From Terrimesophilobacter mesophilus (GTDB taxonomy: Bacteria; Actinomycetota; Actinomycetes; Actinomycetales; Microbacteriaceae), in the NCBI RefSeq assembly GCF_014200375.1, contig NZ_JACHBP010000001.1:1612001-1676000 (forward strand): 64,000 nucleotides of DNA, given 5' to 3'. Shown piece by piece: positions 34,338 through 44,463 of this stretch. The position numbers and the translations under genes were made by a program. Below the pieces are notes generated by a model, which did no database searches, was not told the DNA's origin, and worked only from the letters and a program-made list of their open reading frames with translations. Within the stretch, counting starts at the first letter, position 1. Each line of letters starts with the position of its first letter.

Positions 34338-36085
34338 CGTCGACCGGTACGGCTTCCGAGTTCTCGGCGGCTGTGCTCGCGGAACTGGTGCGTGCGGGGG
34401 TTCGCCACGTCGTCGTCAGTCCCGGATCGCGCTCGCAGGCCCTGGCGCTCGCCGCCGTCGAGTTCGAGCGTGCGGGGCTCCTGACCGTCTCGGTGCGCAT
34501 CGATGAACGCGGAGCAGGATTCCTCGCGCTCGGCCTCGCCGTCGAATCCGGCGTGCCGGCAGCGGTCATCACGACCTCCGGTACCGCGGTGGCCAACCTG
34601 CTGCCCGCCGTCCTGGAGGCGCACCACTCCGGCGTGCCGATGATCCTCCTGACCGCCGACCGCCCGGCGGAGCTCCGCGGCATCGGTTCGAACCAGACCA
34701 CGACCCAGCTCGGGATGTTCGGGGACTTCGTGCGGTTCGCCCGCGAGGTCGAGGCTCCGAGCGTTGGCGGTTTCGACCCCGGGTTCCCCGGTGAACTCGC
34801 TCGTGCGGCGTATTCGGCGGCCGTCGGCCATTCCGGCAGCCCGGGGCCGGTGCAGGTCGATATCGCGTTCCGCGAACCGCTCTCCGGCAGGTTCGATGCG
34901 TCGATCCTCGACGGGCTCGCGGCTGGCGTGGATGTGGCAGCTGCAGTCGCTGCCCCGCCGGCGACGGGCTCCGCCGAGGCCCTGCGGATCGAACCGGGCA
35001 CGGTCGTCGTGGCCGGGCACGGCGCCGGACCCGCGGCGGAGGACGCCGCGAGGGCCCTCTACGCACCGCTCATCGCCGAGGTGTCGAGCGGTGCCCGCTT
35101 CGGCCGCAACCTCATCGTCGCCTATCGGGAGCTGCTCGCGCGGCCCGAGTTCGGTGGAAGCATTCGCCGTGTGATCGTCTTCGGACATCCGACTCTCAGT
35201 CGCGAGGTGCCCGCGCTCATCGAGAGGGATGACGTGGAGACCATCGTCGTGCGCGGCATGACGGCGGAGGCCTACAACCCCGGGCATCGTGCGGCGAGGA
35301 TCGTCGAGTCGATCAGCGTCGCGGAGCCCGTCGGTGCGGCCGATACGGGCTGGCTGGGCGGCTGGGTCATGGCGAGCAGGGCCATGCTGGCGGAGTCATC
35401 CGATGCAGGGTCATCCGGCGCTGCGGCGACCGGCGGCGACCCCGCGTTCGCCCGCACCGACGACCCCGCAGCGGTGAGGGAGTTCACGAAGACGCAGCTC
35501 GCCGTGTTCCGCGAAGCGGTGTCGCGCCGGATGCTCGTGGAGGCCGTGTGGCAGGCCACCTGGCCGCATGACCGCCTGGTCTTCGCCTCGTCGAGGCTCA
35601 TCCGGGAGGCCGACCGCATCGTGGCGGGCAAGAACATCCGGGTGCATGCGAATCGCGGTCTGGCCGGGATCGACGGGACCATCGCGACCGCGATCGGGAT
35701 CTCGCTCGCGAGCCAGTTCGCGGCGGATGCCGGGCGAGCGGATGCCGGTCACGCTGCGGCGGGCACGACGCGGGTGGTGCTCGGCGACCTTGCATTCCTG
35801 CACGATGTCGGCTCGCTGCTTGCCGCGCCGGGGGAACCGGAACCACGCATCCAGTTGATCGTCGGCAACGACGGAGGGGGAACGATCTTCGACTCCCTCG
35901 AGGTTGCGGCGACCGCGGACGGCGGCGCCTTCGATCGCGTGCTCTACACGCCGCACACGGCGAAACCCGCGGCGCTCGCCGAGGCGTACGGATGGAACTA
36001 CCGCCTCGTGAACAATCGGGGGGAACTCGACGAGGCGCTCAGCAGCGGAGGCAGGACCGTCATCGAGATCCCGCTGGGGCGCTGA
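34334..36085 (+). CDS. menD: SEPHCHC synthase (MenD)
   Basis: 583-residue ThDP enzyme joining isochorismate and 2-oxoglutarate. It shows the three-domain ThDP fold: VVVSPGSRSQALALAA and TTSGTAVANLLPAVLEA at the N-terminus, then GLAGIDGTIATAIGIS, and the Mg/ThDP motif LGDLAFLHD ending in NDGGGTIFD. A 20-residue Ala/Gly/Ser-rich insert near 360 looks like a flexible linker. Confidence 0.96.
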   Translation: MTSTGTASEFSAAVLAELVRAGVRHVVVSPGSRSQALALAAVEFERAGLLTVSVRIDERGAGFLALGLAVESGVPAAVITTSGTAVANLLPAVLEAHHSGVPMILLTADRPAELRGIGSNQTTTQLGMFGDFVRFAREVEAPSVGGFDPGFPGELARAAYSAAVGHSGSPGPVQVDIAFREPLSGRFDASILDGLAAGVDVAAAVAAPPATGSAEALRIEPGTVVVAGHGAGPAAEDAARALYAPLIAEVSSGARFGRNLIVAYRELLARPEFGGSIRRVIVFGHPTLSREVPALIERDDVETIVVRGMTAEAYNPGHRAARIVESISVAEPVGAADTGWLGGWVMASRAMLAESSDAGSSGAAATGGDPAFARTDDPAAVREFTKTQLAVFREAVSRRMLVEAVWQATWPHDRLVFASSRLIREADRIVAGKNIRVHANRGLAGIDGTIATAIGISLASQFAADAGRADAGHAAAGTTRVVLGDLAFLHDVGSLLAAPGEPEPRIQLIVGNDGGGTIFDSLEVAATADGGAFDRVLYTPHTAKPAALAEAYGWNYRLVNNRGELDEALSSGGRTVIEIPLGR

Positions 36086-36124
36086 CGGGCCACCTCTGAA
36101 TCCCCATCGCGGCAGGCAAACGGC

Positions 36125-36130
36125 TACCAT
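36125..36130 (+). promoter_or_regulatory. -10 box TACCAT for PPK2 gene
   Basis: TACCAT-N6-ATG 36137. Confidence 0.5.
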
Positions 36131-36136
36131 CGGCAC

Positions 36137-36988
36137 ATGTCGAAGCGACACTGGGAATCGGATCCGGCACCGTTGCTCGCGGTGAGCACCGGTTTCGACC
36201 TGTCGAAGGTCGACCCGTCCTCGACCCCGGCGTTCAGCGGCGACAAGCACGATGGCCAGAGCGTTCTCGCTGACGCATCCGACGAACTCTCCGAGCTGCA
36301 GGAGCGTCTCTACGCGGAGAGCCGCTCCGGGGGTGTCCGCAGGGTTCTGCTCGTCCTCCAGGCGATGGACACGGCAGGCAAGGGCGGCGTCATCCGGCAC
36401 GTCGTCGGTGCGATCGACCCGCAGGGCTCGAAGGTGTACGGGTTCAAGAAGCCGACGCCGGAGGAGCTCGAACACGACTTCCTCTGGCGGATTCGACGGC
36501 AGCTTCCCGGTGCGGGTGTCATCGGCGTGTTCGACCGTTCGCACTACGAGGATGTGCTCATCGCCCGCGTGCGCAGCCTCGCCCCCGCGGAGGTGATCGA
36601 GGCACGGTACGGGCAGATCATCGCCTTCGAGAGCGAACTCGCTGCATCGGGCACGACCATCATCAAGGTCATGCTGCACATCAGTCCCGGTGAGCAGCGT
36701 GCGAGGCTCGCGGAGCGGCTCGAGCGCGCGGACAAGCACTGGAAGTACAACCCGGGCGATCTCGACGAGCGGGCGCTCTGGCCCGAATATCAGAAGGCCT
36801 ACCAGGTCGCGCTCGAGCGCACGTCGACGGATGACGCCCCCTGGTACGTGGTCCCCGCGGACCACAAGTGGTACGCCCGCGTCGCCGTGCAGCGGCTTCT
36901 GCTCGACGCCCTTCGACGGCTCGATCCTCAGTGGCCCGCCGCGACCTTCGATATCGAAGAGGAGAAGAAGCGGCTCGCAGAGTCCTAG
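36137..36988 (+). CDS. ppk2: Polyphosphate kinase 2 family protein
   Basis: 283 residues. Walker A is QAMDTAGKGGVIRHVVG (about 74-90), Walker B FDRSHYEDVLIARV, followed by the lid with LAERLERADKHWKYNPGDLDER. PPK2 enzymes phosphorylate nucleotides with polyphosphate, or the reverse. Subclass (class I acting on nucleoside diphosphates versus class II/III on monophosphates) cannot be fixed by eye. Single-domain length. Confidence 0.92.
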   Translation: MSKRHWESDPAPLLAVSTGFDLSKVDPSSTPAFSGDKHDGQSVLADASDELSELQERLYAESRSGGVRRVLLVLQAMDTAGKGGVIRHVVGAIDPQGSKVYGFKKPTPEELEHDFLWRIRRQLPGAGVIGVFDRSHYEDVLIARVRSLAPAEVIEARYGQIIAFESELAASGTTIIKVMLHISPGEQRARLAERLERADKHWKYNPGDLDERALWPEYQKAYQVALERTSTDDAPWYVVPADHKWYARVAVQRLLLDALRRLDPQWPAATFDIEEEKKRLAES

Positions 36989-36994
36989 CGACCG

Positions 36995-38242
36995 CTAGCC
37001 GGCGAACGCCTCGACGATGGGGCGGAACTTGAGCGAGGTCTCTGCGAGTTCGTGCTCCGCAACCGACTCGGCGACGATGCCCGCTCCCGCATACGCGCGC
37101 ACGGTGCCATCCGGCTCGACCTGGCAGCACCGCAGGGCGATCGCCCATTCGCCGTCGCCGTCGCCACCGACCCAGCCGACCGGCCCGGCATAGCGTCCGC
37201 GGTCGAACGGCTCCAGCTCCTCGATGAGCGCCACGGCTGCCGGTGTCGGCGTGCCGGCGACCGCCGCGGTGGGATGCAGCGCATCGATGAGGTCGAGCGA
37301 ACTCGAGCCGTCGGCGACGGTACCCTCCACATCGCTTGCAAGGTGCCACAGGTTGGGAAGTCGGAGCGTGAACGGCTGCTCGCTCGATGTCACACCGGGG
37401 CTGTGCGGCCGAAGGGCGGCGAGTACGCTCTGCACGGCGTACTGATGCTCGTCCTGGTCCTTCGCCGACGTCGCGAGAGCGAGGGATGCCTGCTGGTCCG
37501 TCGCGGCATCCGTTCCGCGGGCGGCGCTGCCGGCGAGCACGCGCGCGGTCACCGTGCGCTTCGTCACAGCCACGAGGGTCTCCGGGCTCGACCCGAGGAA
37601 GTCGTCGACCGCGAACGTCCAGCAGTCGGGGTAACCGGTCGCGAGTGCGGAGAGCACAGCGGCCGTGTCGGCCGGCCCGGTGAGGCGACCGACGATCTCC
37701 CGCGCCAGGACGACCTTGCTGAGGCCGACACCGTCGATCCTGTTGAGTGCTGCATCGACCGCCGCGAGGAAGGCATCCGGGGGGAGGGCGCCGGCGGTGA
37801 ACGCCACAGGGGCGGAGTGAACCGCGGAGCGCGTCGAGGGAACGGGTGCGTCGATGTCGTTCCCCGCCCGGATGCGCGTCAGCCAGGCACGCCCGTTCCG
37901 ACGGCCCAGTACGACGGACGGGACCACGAGGACGCTCGTCGCCGGAGAGTGGTCGGAGAACGCGAACGCACCGAACGCGATGAGACCGGAGCCAGGCACC
38001 CCGATGCCGTCCTCGACGCTCGCGGCTGCGGCGACGCGGCGCCAGGCGGCCGCGGCATCCGTCATTCTCGTCGGCCCGGAGAATTCGAGTCTGGCCGCTT
38101 CGCCGAAACCTGCCATGCCGTCGCCGCGACGCAGCCAGAGGAGCTGCCGACGGGGGGGCAGCAGTTCGAGAGTCGACTCCACATCGTCGATGGCGACGGT
38201 CGACACCGTGAGGGCGGGGACAGTCTGCTCCGGCACGCTCAC
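36995..38242 (-). CDS. menF: Isochorismate synthase
   Basis: 415-residue chorismate-utilising enzyme. KVVLAREIVGRL, the catalytic ARVLAGSAARGTD, SAKDQDEHQYAV, LHPTAAVAGTPTPAA, and YAGPVGWVGGDGDGEWAIALRC follow family order, ending with AGAGIVAESVAEHELAET (Mg site). GTG 38242 has TACGCT six bases upstream; longer frames run into menG upstream sequence. Confidence 0.95.
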   Translation of the reverse strand: MSVPEQTVPALTVSTVAIDDVESTLELLPPRRQLLWLRRGDGMAGFGEAARLEFSGPTRMTDAAAAWRRVAAAASVEDGIGVPGSGLIAFGAFAFSDHSPATSVLVVPSVVLGRRNGRAWLTRIRAGNDIDAPVPSTRSAVHSAPVAFTAGALPPDAFLAAVDAALNRIDGVGLSKVVLAREIVGRLTGPADTAAVLSALATGYPDCWTFAVDDFLGSSPETLVAVTKRTVTARVLAGSAARGTDAATDQQASLALATSAKDQDEHQYAVQSVLAALRPHSPGVTSSEQPFTLRLPNLWHLASDVEGTVADGSSSLDLIDALHPTAAVAGTPTPAAVALIEELEPFDRGRYAGPVGWVGGDGDGEWAIALRCCQVEPDGTVRAYAGAGIVAESVAEHELAETSLKFRPIVEAFAG

Positions 38243-38248
38243 AGATCC

Positions 38249-38254
38249 AGCGTA
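38249..38254 (-). promoter_or_regulatory. -10 box TACGCT for menF
   Basis: TACGCT-N6-GTG on the minus strand. Confidence 0.45.
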
Positions 38255-38294
38255 GCCGTCGCCGCGGGCGCGGCAGGCGGTCGGGGTGGCCGAA

Positions 38295-38300
38295 TAGACT
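38295..38300 (+). promoter_or_regulatory. -10 box TAGACT for menG
   Basis: TAGACT-N6-ATG 38307; divergent from menF. Confidence 0.5.
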
Positions 38301-38306
38301 GGGGGC

Positions 38307-39047
38307 ATGGCCACGGCGGATCTCAGCAAGCAACCCGATGAGGTTGCCGCGATGTTCGACGAGGTCGCCCCGAAATACGACCGTACGAACGCCGTGCTCT
38401 CGGTCGGCAACTCGTGGCTCTGGCGTCTTCAGACCGTGCGCGCGATCGCTCCGCAGTCGGGCGAGCGGATTCTCGACATCGCCGCAGGCACCGGAACGAG
38501 TTCTGCGGCGATCGCCAGGTCCGGTGCCGAGGTGGTCGCAGCGGATTTCTCGCCGGGGATGATCGAGGTGGGCCGCAGGCGACATCCGAAGATCGAGTTC
38601 GTGCAGGCGGATGCGATGGCTCTTCCGTTCCGCACGGGCGAGTTCGACGCCGTCACGATCTCTTTCGGACTGCGCAACGTCAAGGATCCCCGCAAGGCGC
38701 TCAAGGAGATGTATCGGGTGATGAAGCCCGGCGGCCGGCTCGTCGTGTGCGAGTTCTCCACACCGCCGCACGCGCTCCTGCGCGCAGGCTACGGCGTGTA
38801 CCTGAGGCACGTGATGCCGCGCGTCGTCGACCTGGCGAGCTCGAACCCCGAGGCATACAGCTATCTCGCCGAGTCGATCAGCGACTGGCCGGACCAGGGC
38901 ACCCTCAGCCAGTGGCTGCGCGGCGCCGGATTCACCCGCGTCGCGTACCGCAATCTCACCTCCGGCATCGTGGCCCTCCACCGTGGGCACAAGCCGGAGC
39001 GCAAACAGAGGGCGAAAGCGTCCGTTCCGGAAGCGCCCCCGAGTTGA
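38307..39047 (+). CDS. menG: Demethylmenaquinone methyltransferase
   Basis: 246-residue UbiE/MenG SAM enzyme, the final methylation of menaquinone. YDRTNAVLSVGNSWLWRL, ILDIAAGTGTSSAAIA (SAM motif I), DAMALPFRTGEFDAVTISFGLRN and MKPGGRLVVCEFS are diagnostic. It overlaps the prenyl synthase by three bases. Confidence 0.96.
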   Translation: MATADLSKQPDEVAAMFDEVAPKYDRTNAVLSVGNSWLWRLQTVRAIAPQSGERILDIAAGTGTSSAAIARSGAEVVAADFSPGMIEVGRRRHPKIEFVQADAMALPFRTGEFDAVTISFGLRNVKDPRKALKEMYRVMKPGGRLVVCEFSTPPHALLRAGYGVYLRHVMPRVVDLASSNPEAYSYLAESISDWPDQGTLSQWLRGAGFTRVAYRNLTSGIVALHRGHKPERKQRAKASVPEAPPS

Positions 39048-40117
39048 GTTCGCCGCAGGAGATTCAACAGCTTCGCCGCCGTCACAAACTTCAGTCGACG
39101 TTCGGTCTCGGCGAGACACTGTTCGCCTCCGCGGATGACCGTCGATTCGCGGTCGCGCTCGAGGAGGGCCTCAAGCAGGTCGAGTCCGGTCTGCTCGCCG
39201 AGATGGAGTTCGCCGACAACCTGGCGGACGTGACGGCCCGCTACCTGTTCGACGCCGGCGGCAAGCGCATCCGGCCGACGCTCGCTCTTCTCACCGCGCA
39301 GTTGGGGATCGGAAACACCCCGAAGGTGATCATCGCCGCGCAGGCGATGGAGATCACCCATCTCGCCTCGCTGTACCACGACGACGTCATGGACGATGCG
39401 GATGTGCGACGCGGGGTTCCGAGCGTGCAGACGGTGTGGGGCAACTCGGTTGCGATCCTCACCGGCGACCTTCTGTTCGCCAGGGCGGGCAGGCTCGTGG
39501 CGAGCCTCGGCGACAAGGCCGTCCAACTGCAGTCGGACACGTTCGAACGGTTGTGCCTCGGGCAGCTGCACGAAACGATCGGACCTGCGCCGGAGGATGA
39601 CCCGATTGAGCACTACCTTCAGGTCCTGGCCGACAAGACCGGTTCGCTCATCGCAGCGGCCGCTCAGGTCGGGGTCATCTTCTCGAGTGCGCCGGAGGAG
39701 TTCGAGGATCCGGTGCGCGAGTTCGGGGAGAAGATCGGGGTCGCATTCCAGCTGATCGACGACGTCATCGACCTCTCCGGCGACCTGGAGGAGACCGGCA
39801 AGTCGCCGGGCACCGACCTGCGTTCCGGGGTGGCGACGCTGCCGCTGCTGAAGCTGCGGAAGCGTGCGGTCGGCAATCCGGATGATGCGGTCCTGCTCGC
39901 CAGAATCGATCACGGTGTGCGCAGCGGTGAGACGACGACCCTGGAATTCGATGAGGCGATTGCCGCGCTCAAGGCTCACGCGGTGACCCGCGAGACCCTC
40001 GATGAGGCGCACCGCTGGGCGCACGAAGGGATCGCCGCGCTGTCGGTGCTTCCGGATGGCCCGGTGCGCAGGGCCCTGACGAAGTTCGCGGACACGCTCG
40101 TCGAGCGTTCGAACTGA
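39044..40117 (+). CDS. Long-chain polyprenyl diphosphate synthase
   Basis: 357 residues. First Asp motif LYHDDVMDDADVRRG, second QLIDDVIDLSGD, GGKRIRPTLALL for IPP binding. It probably makes the side chain used by MenA. No bulky residue is obvious before the first motif, consistent with a long product; the length is not determined. TTG 39044 overlaps the menG stop; SD is weak. Confidence 0.92.
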   Translation: MSSPQEIQQLRRRHKLQSTFGLGETLFASADDRRFAVALEEGLKQVESGLLAEMEFADNLADVTARYLFDAGGKRIRPTLALLTAQLGIGNTPKVIIAAQAMEITHLASLYHDDVMDDADVRRGVPSVQTVWGNSVAILTGDLLFARAGRLVASLGDKAVQLQSDTFERLCLGQLHETIGPAPEDDPIEHYLQVLADKTGSLIAAAAQVGVIFSSAPEEFEDPVREFGEKIGVAFQLIDDVIDLSGDLEETGKSPGTDLRSGVATLPLLKLRKRAVGNPDDAVLLARIDHGVRSGETTTLEFDEAIAALKAHAVTRETLDEAHRWAHEGIAALSVLPDGPVRRALTKFADTLVERSN

Positions 40118-40125
40118 GGCGCGGC

Positions 40126-41508
40126 GTGAGCGAGCGGCAGAAACCGGTATTACGCGTGGCCATCGTCGGTGCGGGGCCGGCCGGCATCTACGCCGCCGAT
40201 CTGCTGCTCAAGGCGGAGCGCCCGTTCCAGGTATCGATCGACCTCTTCGAGCAGCTCCCCGCTCCGTATGGGCTCGTCCGGTACGGGGTCGCGCCCGACC
40301 ATCCGCGCATCAAAGGGATCGTCAACGCGCTGCGCGATGTTCTCGATGGCGGCAACATCCGCTTCTTCGGCAACGTCCGCTTCGGCACCGACATCACGCT
40401 CGATGACCTCAAACGGCACTACAACGCCGTGATCTTCACGACCGGGGCGATTCGGGATGCCGAGCTCGACATCCCGGGGATCGAGCTGCTGGGGAGCTTC
40501 GGGGCGAGCCAGTTCGTGAGCTGGTACGACGGGCATCCGGATGTTCCGCGCGACTGGCCGCTCGACCACACGTCCGCCGCGGTGATCGGCAACGGCAATG
40601 TTGCGCTCGATGTGGCGCGGATGCTCGCGAAGCACGCCGAGGATCTCCTCCCCACCGAGGTTCCCGCGAACGTCTACGACCGGCTCGTCGCCTCGCCCAT
40701 CACGGACGTGCACATCTTCGGTCGGCGCGGACCGATCCAGGTGCGGTTCACGCCGCTCGAACTGCGCGAGCTCGGGGAGCTGCGCGATGTGGACATCATC
40801 CTCGACGACGCCGACTTCGGCGTCGACGAGTCGGATGAGCGGTCGATCGCGACGAGCAAGCAGTTGCTCGTCATCAACCGGATTCTCACCGAGTGGCGCT
40901 CCCGCGAGACCGGACGGGCCTCGCGCCGGATTCACCTTCACTTCTATTCGAGGCCGGCCGAGATTCTCGGGTCCGATCGCGTCACGGGGCTCCGCGTCGA
41001 GCGCACGGCGCCGGATGGCGAGGGCGGCGCCCACGGGACGGGCGAGTTCCGGGAGTTCCCGGTCGACGCGGTGTACCGGGCGGTCGGCTACTTCGGAAGC
41101 CCGCTGGACGGGGTGCCGTTCGACGACCGCCGCGGCGTCATCCCGAACCGTGCGGGCCGAGCGATCGACGACGAGGACGAGCGGGTGCACGGCGTCTACG
41201 CGAGCGGCTGGATCAAGCGCGGTCCGGTCGGTCTCATCGGCGCGACCAAGAGCGACGCCATGGAGACGGTGCAGGCGCTCCTGGGAGACCAGTCGGAGTG
41301 GTGGTCGCCCTCAGAGCCGGACACGGACGCCATCCCGCGCATGCTCGAGGCGCGAGGCATCCGGTACACGACGGTTCAGGGCTGGCACCGGCTGGATGCG
41401 CACGAGCGCGCCCTCGGTGAGGCTCAGCAGCGGGAGCGGGTCAAGGTCGTCCCGCGCGAAGAGATGGTGGAGATCTCCGACCCCCCGGCTACTGCACAGC
41501 CGACGTGA
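40126..41508 (+). CDS. fprA: Ferredoxin/adrenodoxin-type NADP reductase
   Basis: 460-residue FAD enzyme. FAD site VAIVGAGPAGIYAADLL, NADP site AVIGNGNVALDVARML, APYGLVRYGVAPDHPRIKG typical of FprA/adrenodoxin reductase, and the C-terminal YASGWIKRGPVGLIGATKSDAMET. It passes NADPH electrons to a ferredoxin, possibly for P450 or Fe-S enzymes. It overlaps convergent cls by 20 bases. Confidence 0.95.
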   Translation: MSERQKPVLRVAIVGAGPAGIYAADLLLKAERPFQVSIDLFEQLPAPYGLVRYGVAPDHPRIKGIVNALRDVLDGGNIRFFGNVRFGTDITLDDLKRHYNAVIFTTGAIRDAELDIPGIELLGSFGASQFVSWYDGHPDVPRDWPLDHTSAAVIGNGNVALDVARMLAKHAEDLLPTEVPANVYDRLVASPITDVHIFGRRGPIQVRFTPLELRELGELRDVDIILDDADFGVDESDERSIATSKQLLVINRILTEWRSRETGRASRRIHLHFYSRPAEILGSDRVTGLRVERTAPDGEGGAHGTGEFREFPVDAVYRAVGYFGSPLDGVPFDDRRGVIPNRAGRAIDDEDERVHGVYASGWIKRGPVGLIGATKSDAMETVQALLGDQSEWWSPSEPDTDAIPRMLEARGIRYTTVQGWHRLDAHERALGEAQQRERVKVVPREEMVEISDPPATAQPT

Positions 41509-42952
41509 GCCTCGCGATGTTGTCGAGCACCTGGGAGAAGAACGGCCGCGCCAGCCACTCCTCGAGGTGCAGTTCGCGGCTGTTCTGCCGGTAGCTCTCC
41601 TCCAGCGTTCGCAACTTCCGCACGAACGAGTGGCCGCGCACCATGACGGAGATCTCCAGGTTGAGGCTGAAGGAGCGCATGTCCATGTTGCTCGAACCGA
41701 TGACGGCCACCTGGTCGTCGATCGTGAAGTGCTTGGGGTGCAGCACGGTGGGCGACCGGTACAGCCAGATGCGAACTCCAGCCTTCAACAGTGCCTCGTA
41801 GTAGCTGCGCTGCGCGTGGTACACGACCGGCTGGTCCCCGATCTCGGAGACGAAGAGCTGCACGTCGAGCCCGCTCTGGGCTGCTGTGGTGATCGCATAG
41901 AGCATCGACTCGTCCGGCACGAAGTACGGGCTGCAGATGATGATGCGCTCCTGCGCCGCGTAGAGCAGTGAGTTGAACAACCGCAGATTGTTCTCGCCGT
42001 CGAAGGATGGCCCACTCGGCACGACCTGCGCGCCCACCCGGTCCTTGACCGTCAACTCACGGATCGGGTCGGTCTCCCGCGTCAGCAGCTCGTTGGTCTC
42101 GGCATACCAGTCGGTGACGAAGAGGGCGTTGATCCCGGCGACGATCGGCCCCTCGAACCGCACCATGAGGTCCTTCCAGTGCAGGCCCCTCCGCTTGTTC
42201 GACCGCTTGTTGTAGCTCGAGTCGATGATGTTCTGCGACCCCGTGAAGGCGACGAGGCCGTCCACCACGAGCAGCTTGCGGTGGTTGCGCAGGTCGAGTC
42301 GCTGGAATTTCCAGCGCAGGGGCTGGAACGGCAGCATGAGCCGCCATTGCACACCCATCGACTTGAGGCGACGGATGGTGCGCCGATACCCCGGATAGCG
42401 CAGCGATGCGACGTGGTCGAGCAGCACCCGCACCGTCACCCCGCGGGCGGCGGCCGCCTCGAGCGCGTCGAAGTACGGCGCCGTCGTGTCGTCCAGCGAC
42501 ATGATGTAGAACTCCGAGTGCACGTACCTCTTCGCCTTGCCCACGGCATCCGTCATCGCCTGGAGGGATTCGAGATAGTCGGGGTGAAGCCTGGCGTCGT
42601 TGCCGCCGACGAGCGGCATGGCGCCCAGGTTTCGGTTGAGTGTGGCGATCGGTTCGAGCCATTCCGGCCACGGATGCTCGTGGCTCAGCTGGTCGATGCC
42701 CTCCGTGGTGTCCAGGATGTAGCGGTTGATCTCGTCCTGCTTGTCGCGCCTGCCCTTCGGCAGGTGCCGGCTGCCGAGCACGAGGAACAGCAGGATCCCG
42801 ATATAGGGGAGGAAGAAGATGGCGAGCAGCCACGCCATGGCGGTCTGGGGCCTGCGGTTGCGCGGGATGACGACGATGGAGACGACACGGATGACGAAGT
42901 CGATCGCGACGAGGATGCCCGCGATCCAGAACGCGAGGTTCGTACCTTCCAC
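41489..42952 (-). CDS. cls: Cardiolipin synthase, phospholipase D family
   Basis: 487 residues: two N-terminal helices, then two HKD catalytic motifs, NHRKLLVVDG (about 225) and HPKHFTIDDQ (about 400), each followed by the usual Gly/Ser-Asn segment. It condenses phospholipids to cardiolipin at the membrane. GTG 42952 has CGGAG upstream. Confidence 0.94.
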   Translation of the reverse strand: MEGTNLAFWIAGILVAIDFVIRVVSIVVIPRNRRPQTAMAWLLAIFFLPYIGILLFLVLGSRHLPKGRRDKQDEINRYILDTTEGIDQLSHEHPWPEWLEPIATLNRNLGAMPLVGGNDARLHPDYLESLQAMTDAVGKAKRYVHSEFYIMSLDDTTAPYFDALEAAAARGVTVRVLLDHVASLRYPGYRRTIRRLKSMGVQWRLMLPFQPLRWKFQRLDLRNHRKLLVVDGLVAFTGSQNIIDSSYNKRSNKRRGLHWKDLMVRFEGPIVAGINALFVTDWYAETNELLTRETDPIRELTVKDRVGAQVVPSGPSFDGENNLRLFNSLLYAAQERIIICSPYFVPDESMLYAITTAAQSGLDVQLFVSEIGDQPVVYHAQRSYYEALLKAGVRIWLYRSPTVLHPKHFTIDDQVAVIGSSNMDMRSFSLNLEISVMVRGHSFVRKLRTLEESYRQNSRELHLEEWLARPFFSQVLDNIARLTSAVQ

Positions 42953-42981
42953 GGCACTCCGATCAGGATGCGGGGCGAGTC

Positions 42982-43470
42982 CTACCGAAAGTTGACGAAC
43001 TGCAGGTCGACGTCGAGTTTCGCGGCCTTGAGCACGGCCATGGTGGCCTGCAGGTCGTCGCGACTCTTCGAACTGACCCGCAACTCGTCGCCCTGGATCT
43101 GCGACTTCACGCTCTTGGGCGCTTCGTCGCGGATGATCTTGCCGATCTTCTTCGCATCCTCCTGGGCGATGCCCTGCTTGACGCCGGCCTCGATCCGGTA
43201 CTCCTTGCCGGACGCGTACGGGTCTCCGGCGTCGAGACTCCGCAGCGAGATGCCGCGCTTGATGAGCTTCGACTCGAACACCTCCAGCACGGCCTTCACC
43301 CGCTCCTCGGTGTTCGCCTTCATGAGCACCTTCTCGCCGCTGTAGTCGATCTCGGCTCCCACGTTCTTGAAGTCGTAACGCTGGGAGATCTCCTTCTGCG
43401 CCTGGTGGAGGGCGTTGTCGAGCTCCATCTTGTCCACTTTGCTGACGATGTCGAAGGTTGAATCTGCCAT
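42982..43470 (-). CDS. yajQ: YajQ-family nucleotide-binding protein
   Basis: 162 residues beginning [21 protein letters not shown] with the typical ISQRYDFKN and [23 protein letters not shown]. Members bind RNA, GTP or cyclic di-GMP depending on species; which applies is unknown. The ATG has TACCAT six bases before it. Confidence 0.93.
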   Translation of the reverse strand: MADSTFDIVSKVDKMELDNALHQAQKEISQRYDFKNVGAEIDYSGEKVLMKANTEERVKAVLEVFESKLIKRGISLRSLDAGDPYASGKEYRIEAGVKQGIAQEDAKKIGKIIRDEAPKSVKSQIQGDELRVSSKSRDDLQATMAVLKAAKLDVDLQFVNFR

Positions 43471-43476
43471 GCGCCC

Positions 43477-43482
43477 ATGGTA
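43477..43482 (-). promoter_or_regulatory. -10 box TACCAT for yajQ
   Basis: TACCAT-N6-ATG on the minus strand. Confidence 0.5.
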
Positions 43483-43543
43483 GCCGCGCAGCCTCGGCCG
43501 AGCGATTCCGGGCTTCACGGGAAACTGTGGTGGGATTGCGGGG

Positions 43544-44323
43544 ATGTCAACCCATTCCCGCGCGTTCGTCACGGTCGCGGCGATCGGCGTTCTCGCCGTG
43601 ATCGCCGTCGTCGTCATGGTCGTGCTGAGTCCGCGGGTGACTCCTCCCGGTGGCGCACCGGGGCCGTCCGAGAAGCCCGGTCCGGACTATGCGCTCGCGG
43701 CCGACCCTCCGCCCGTCGCGGCAGAGCGCACCCGCCGCGGCGTGGCGGGGCTCGCGGATGCCGGCTGGGTCGACCGGGTCTCCGCGGCATCCGGTATTCC
43801 TGCGCGGGCGCTCGCCGCGTATGCGGGGGTGGCGATCGCGAAGGCGAGGGCGATGCCGGCGTGCGGGCTCGGTTGGACGACTCTCGCCGGGATTGGGCTC
43901 GTGGAGAGCGATCACGGCAGGCACGGTGGGTCGAGCGTCGAGGAGGATGGCACGGTGTCCCCGCCCATCTTCGGGATCGCGCTGGACGGTTCGGCGTCGT
44001 CGCACATCCCCGATTCGGATGGCGGCACGTTCGACGGGGACGCGAAGTTCGACCGTGCTGTCGGCCCCATGCAGTTGATCCCGCAGACCTGGCGGAACTG
44101 GCACGTCGACGGAAGCGGCGACGGCAAGGAGGACCCGCAGAACATCGATGACGCGGTGCTGGCGACCGCGAACTACCTGTGCCGTGCGAGCGGCGATATG
44201 GCGGATCGCGCCGGGTGGCGCGCGGGCATCCTGGCCTTCAACAGCTCGAACGCGTACGTCCAGTCGGTCGCGAACGCTGCGAACCGGTACGCCGCGGACG
44301 CCGGTGATTTTGTGGTGCCCTGA
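43544..44323 (+). CDS. Secreted lytic murein transglycosylase-like protein
   Basis: 259 residues with an N-terminal signal anchor ([20 protein letters not shown]), a proline-rich linker, then an SLT-type domain: [15 protein letters not shown] contains the probable catalytic Glu, and [18 protein letters not shown] and [16 protein letters not shown] complete the lysozyme fold. It would cleave peptidoglycan outside the membrane. Confidence 0.88.
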   Translation: MSTHSRAFVTVAAIGVLAVIAVVVMVVLSPRVTPPGGAPGPSEKPGPDYALAADPPPVAAERTRRGVAGLADAGWVDRVSAASGIPARALAAYAGVAIAKARAMPACGLGWTTLAGIGLVESDHGRHGGSSVEEDGTVSPPIFGIALDGSASSHIPDSDGGTFDGDAKFDRAVGPMQLIPQTWRNWHVDGSGDGKEDPQNIDDAVLATANYLCRASGDMADRAGWRAGILAFNSSNAYVQSVANAANRYAADAGDFVVP

Positions 44324-44381
44324 GGCACGCTATCCTTGTGTTCTGTCTCCGGTCAGATGAATACATGTGGCCGGAGCACCT

Positions 44382-44463
44382 GGCAAGTTACCCAAGCGGC
44401 CAAAGGGATCTGACTGTAAATCAGACGTCTCAGACTTCACAGGTTCGAATCCTGTACTTGCCA
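44382..44463 (+). tRNA. tRNA-Tyr(GTA)
   Basis: Acceptor GGCAAGT pairs with ACTTGCC, discriminator A. Class II with a long variable arm (GTCTCAGAC). Anticodon stem TCTGA/TCAGA encloses CTGTAAA, anticodon GTA. CCA not encoded. Confidence 0.95.
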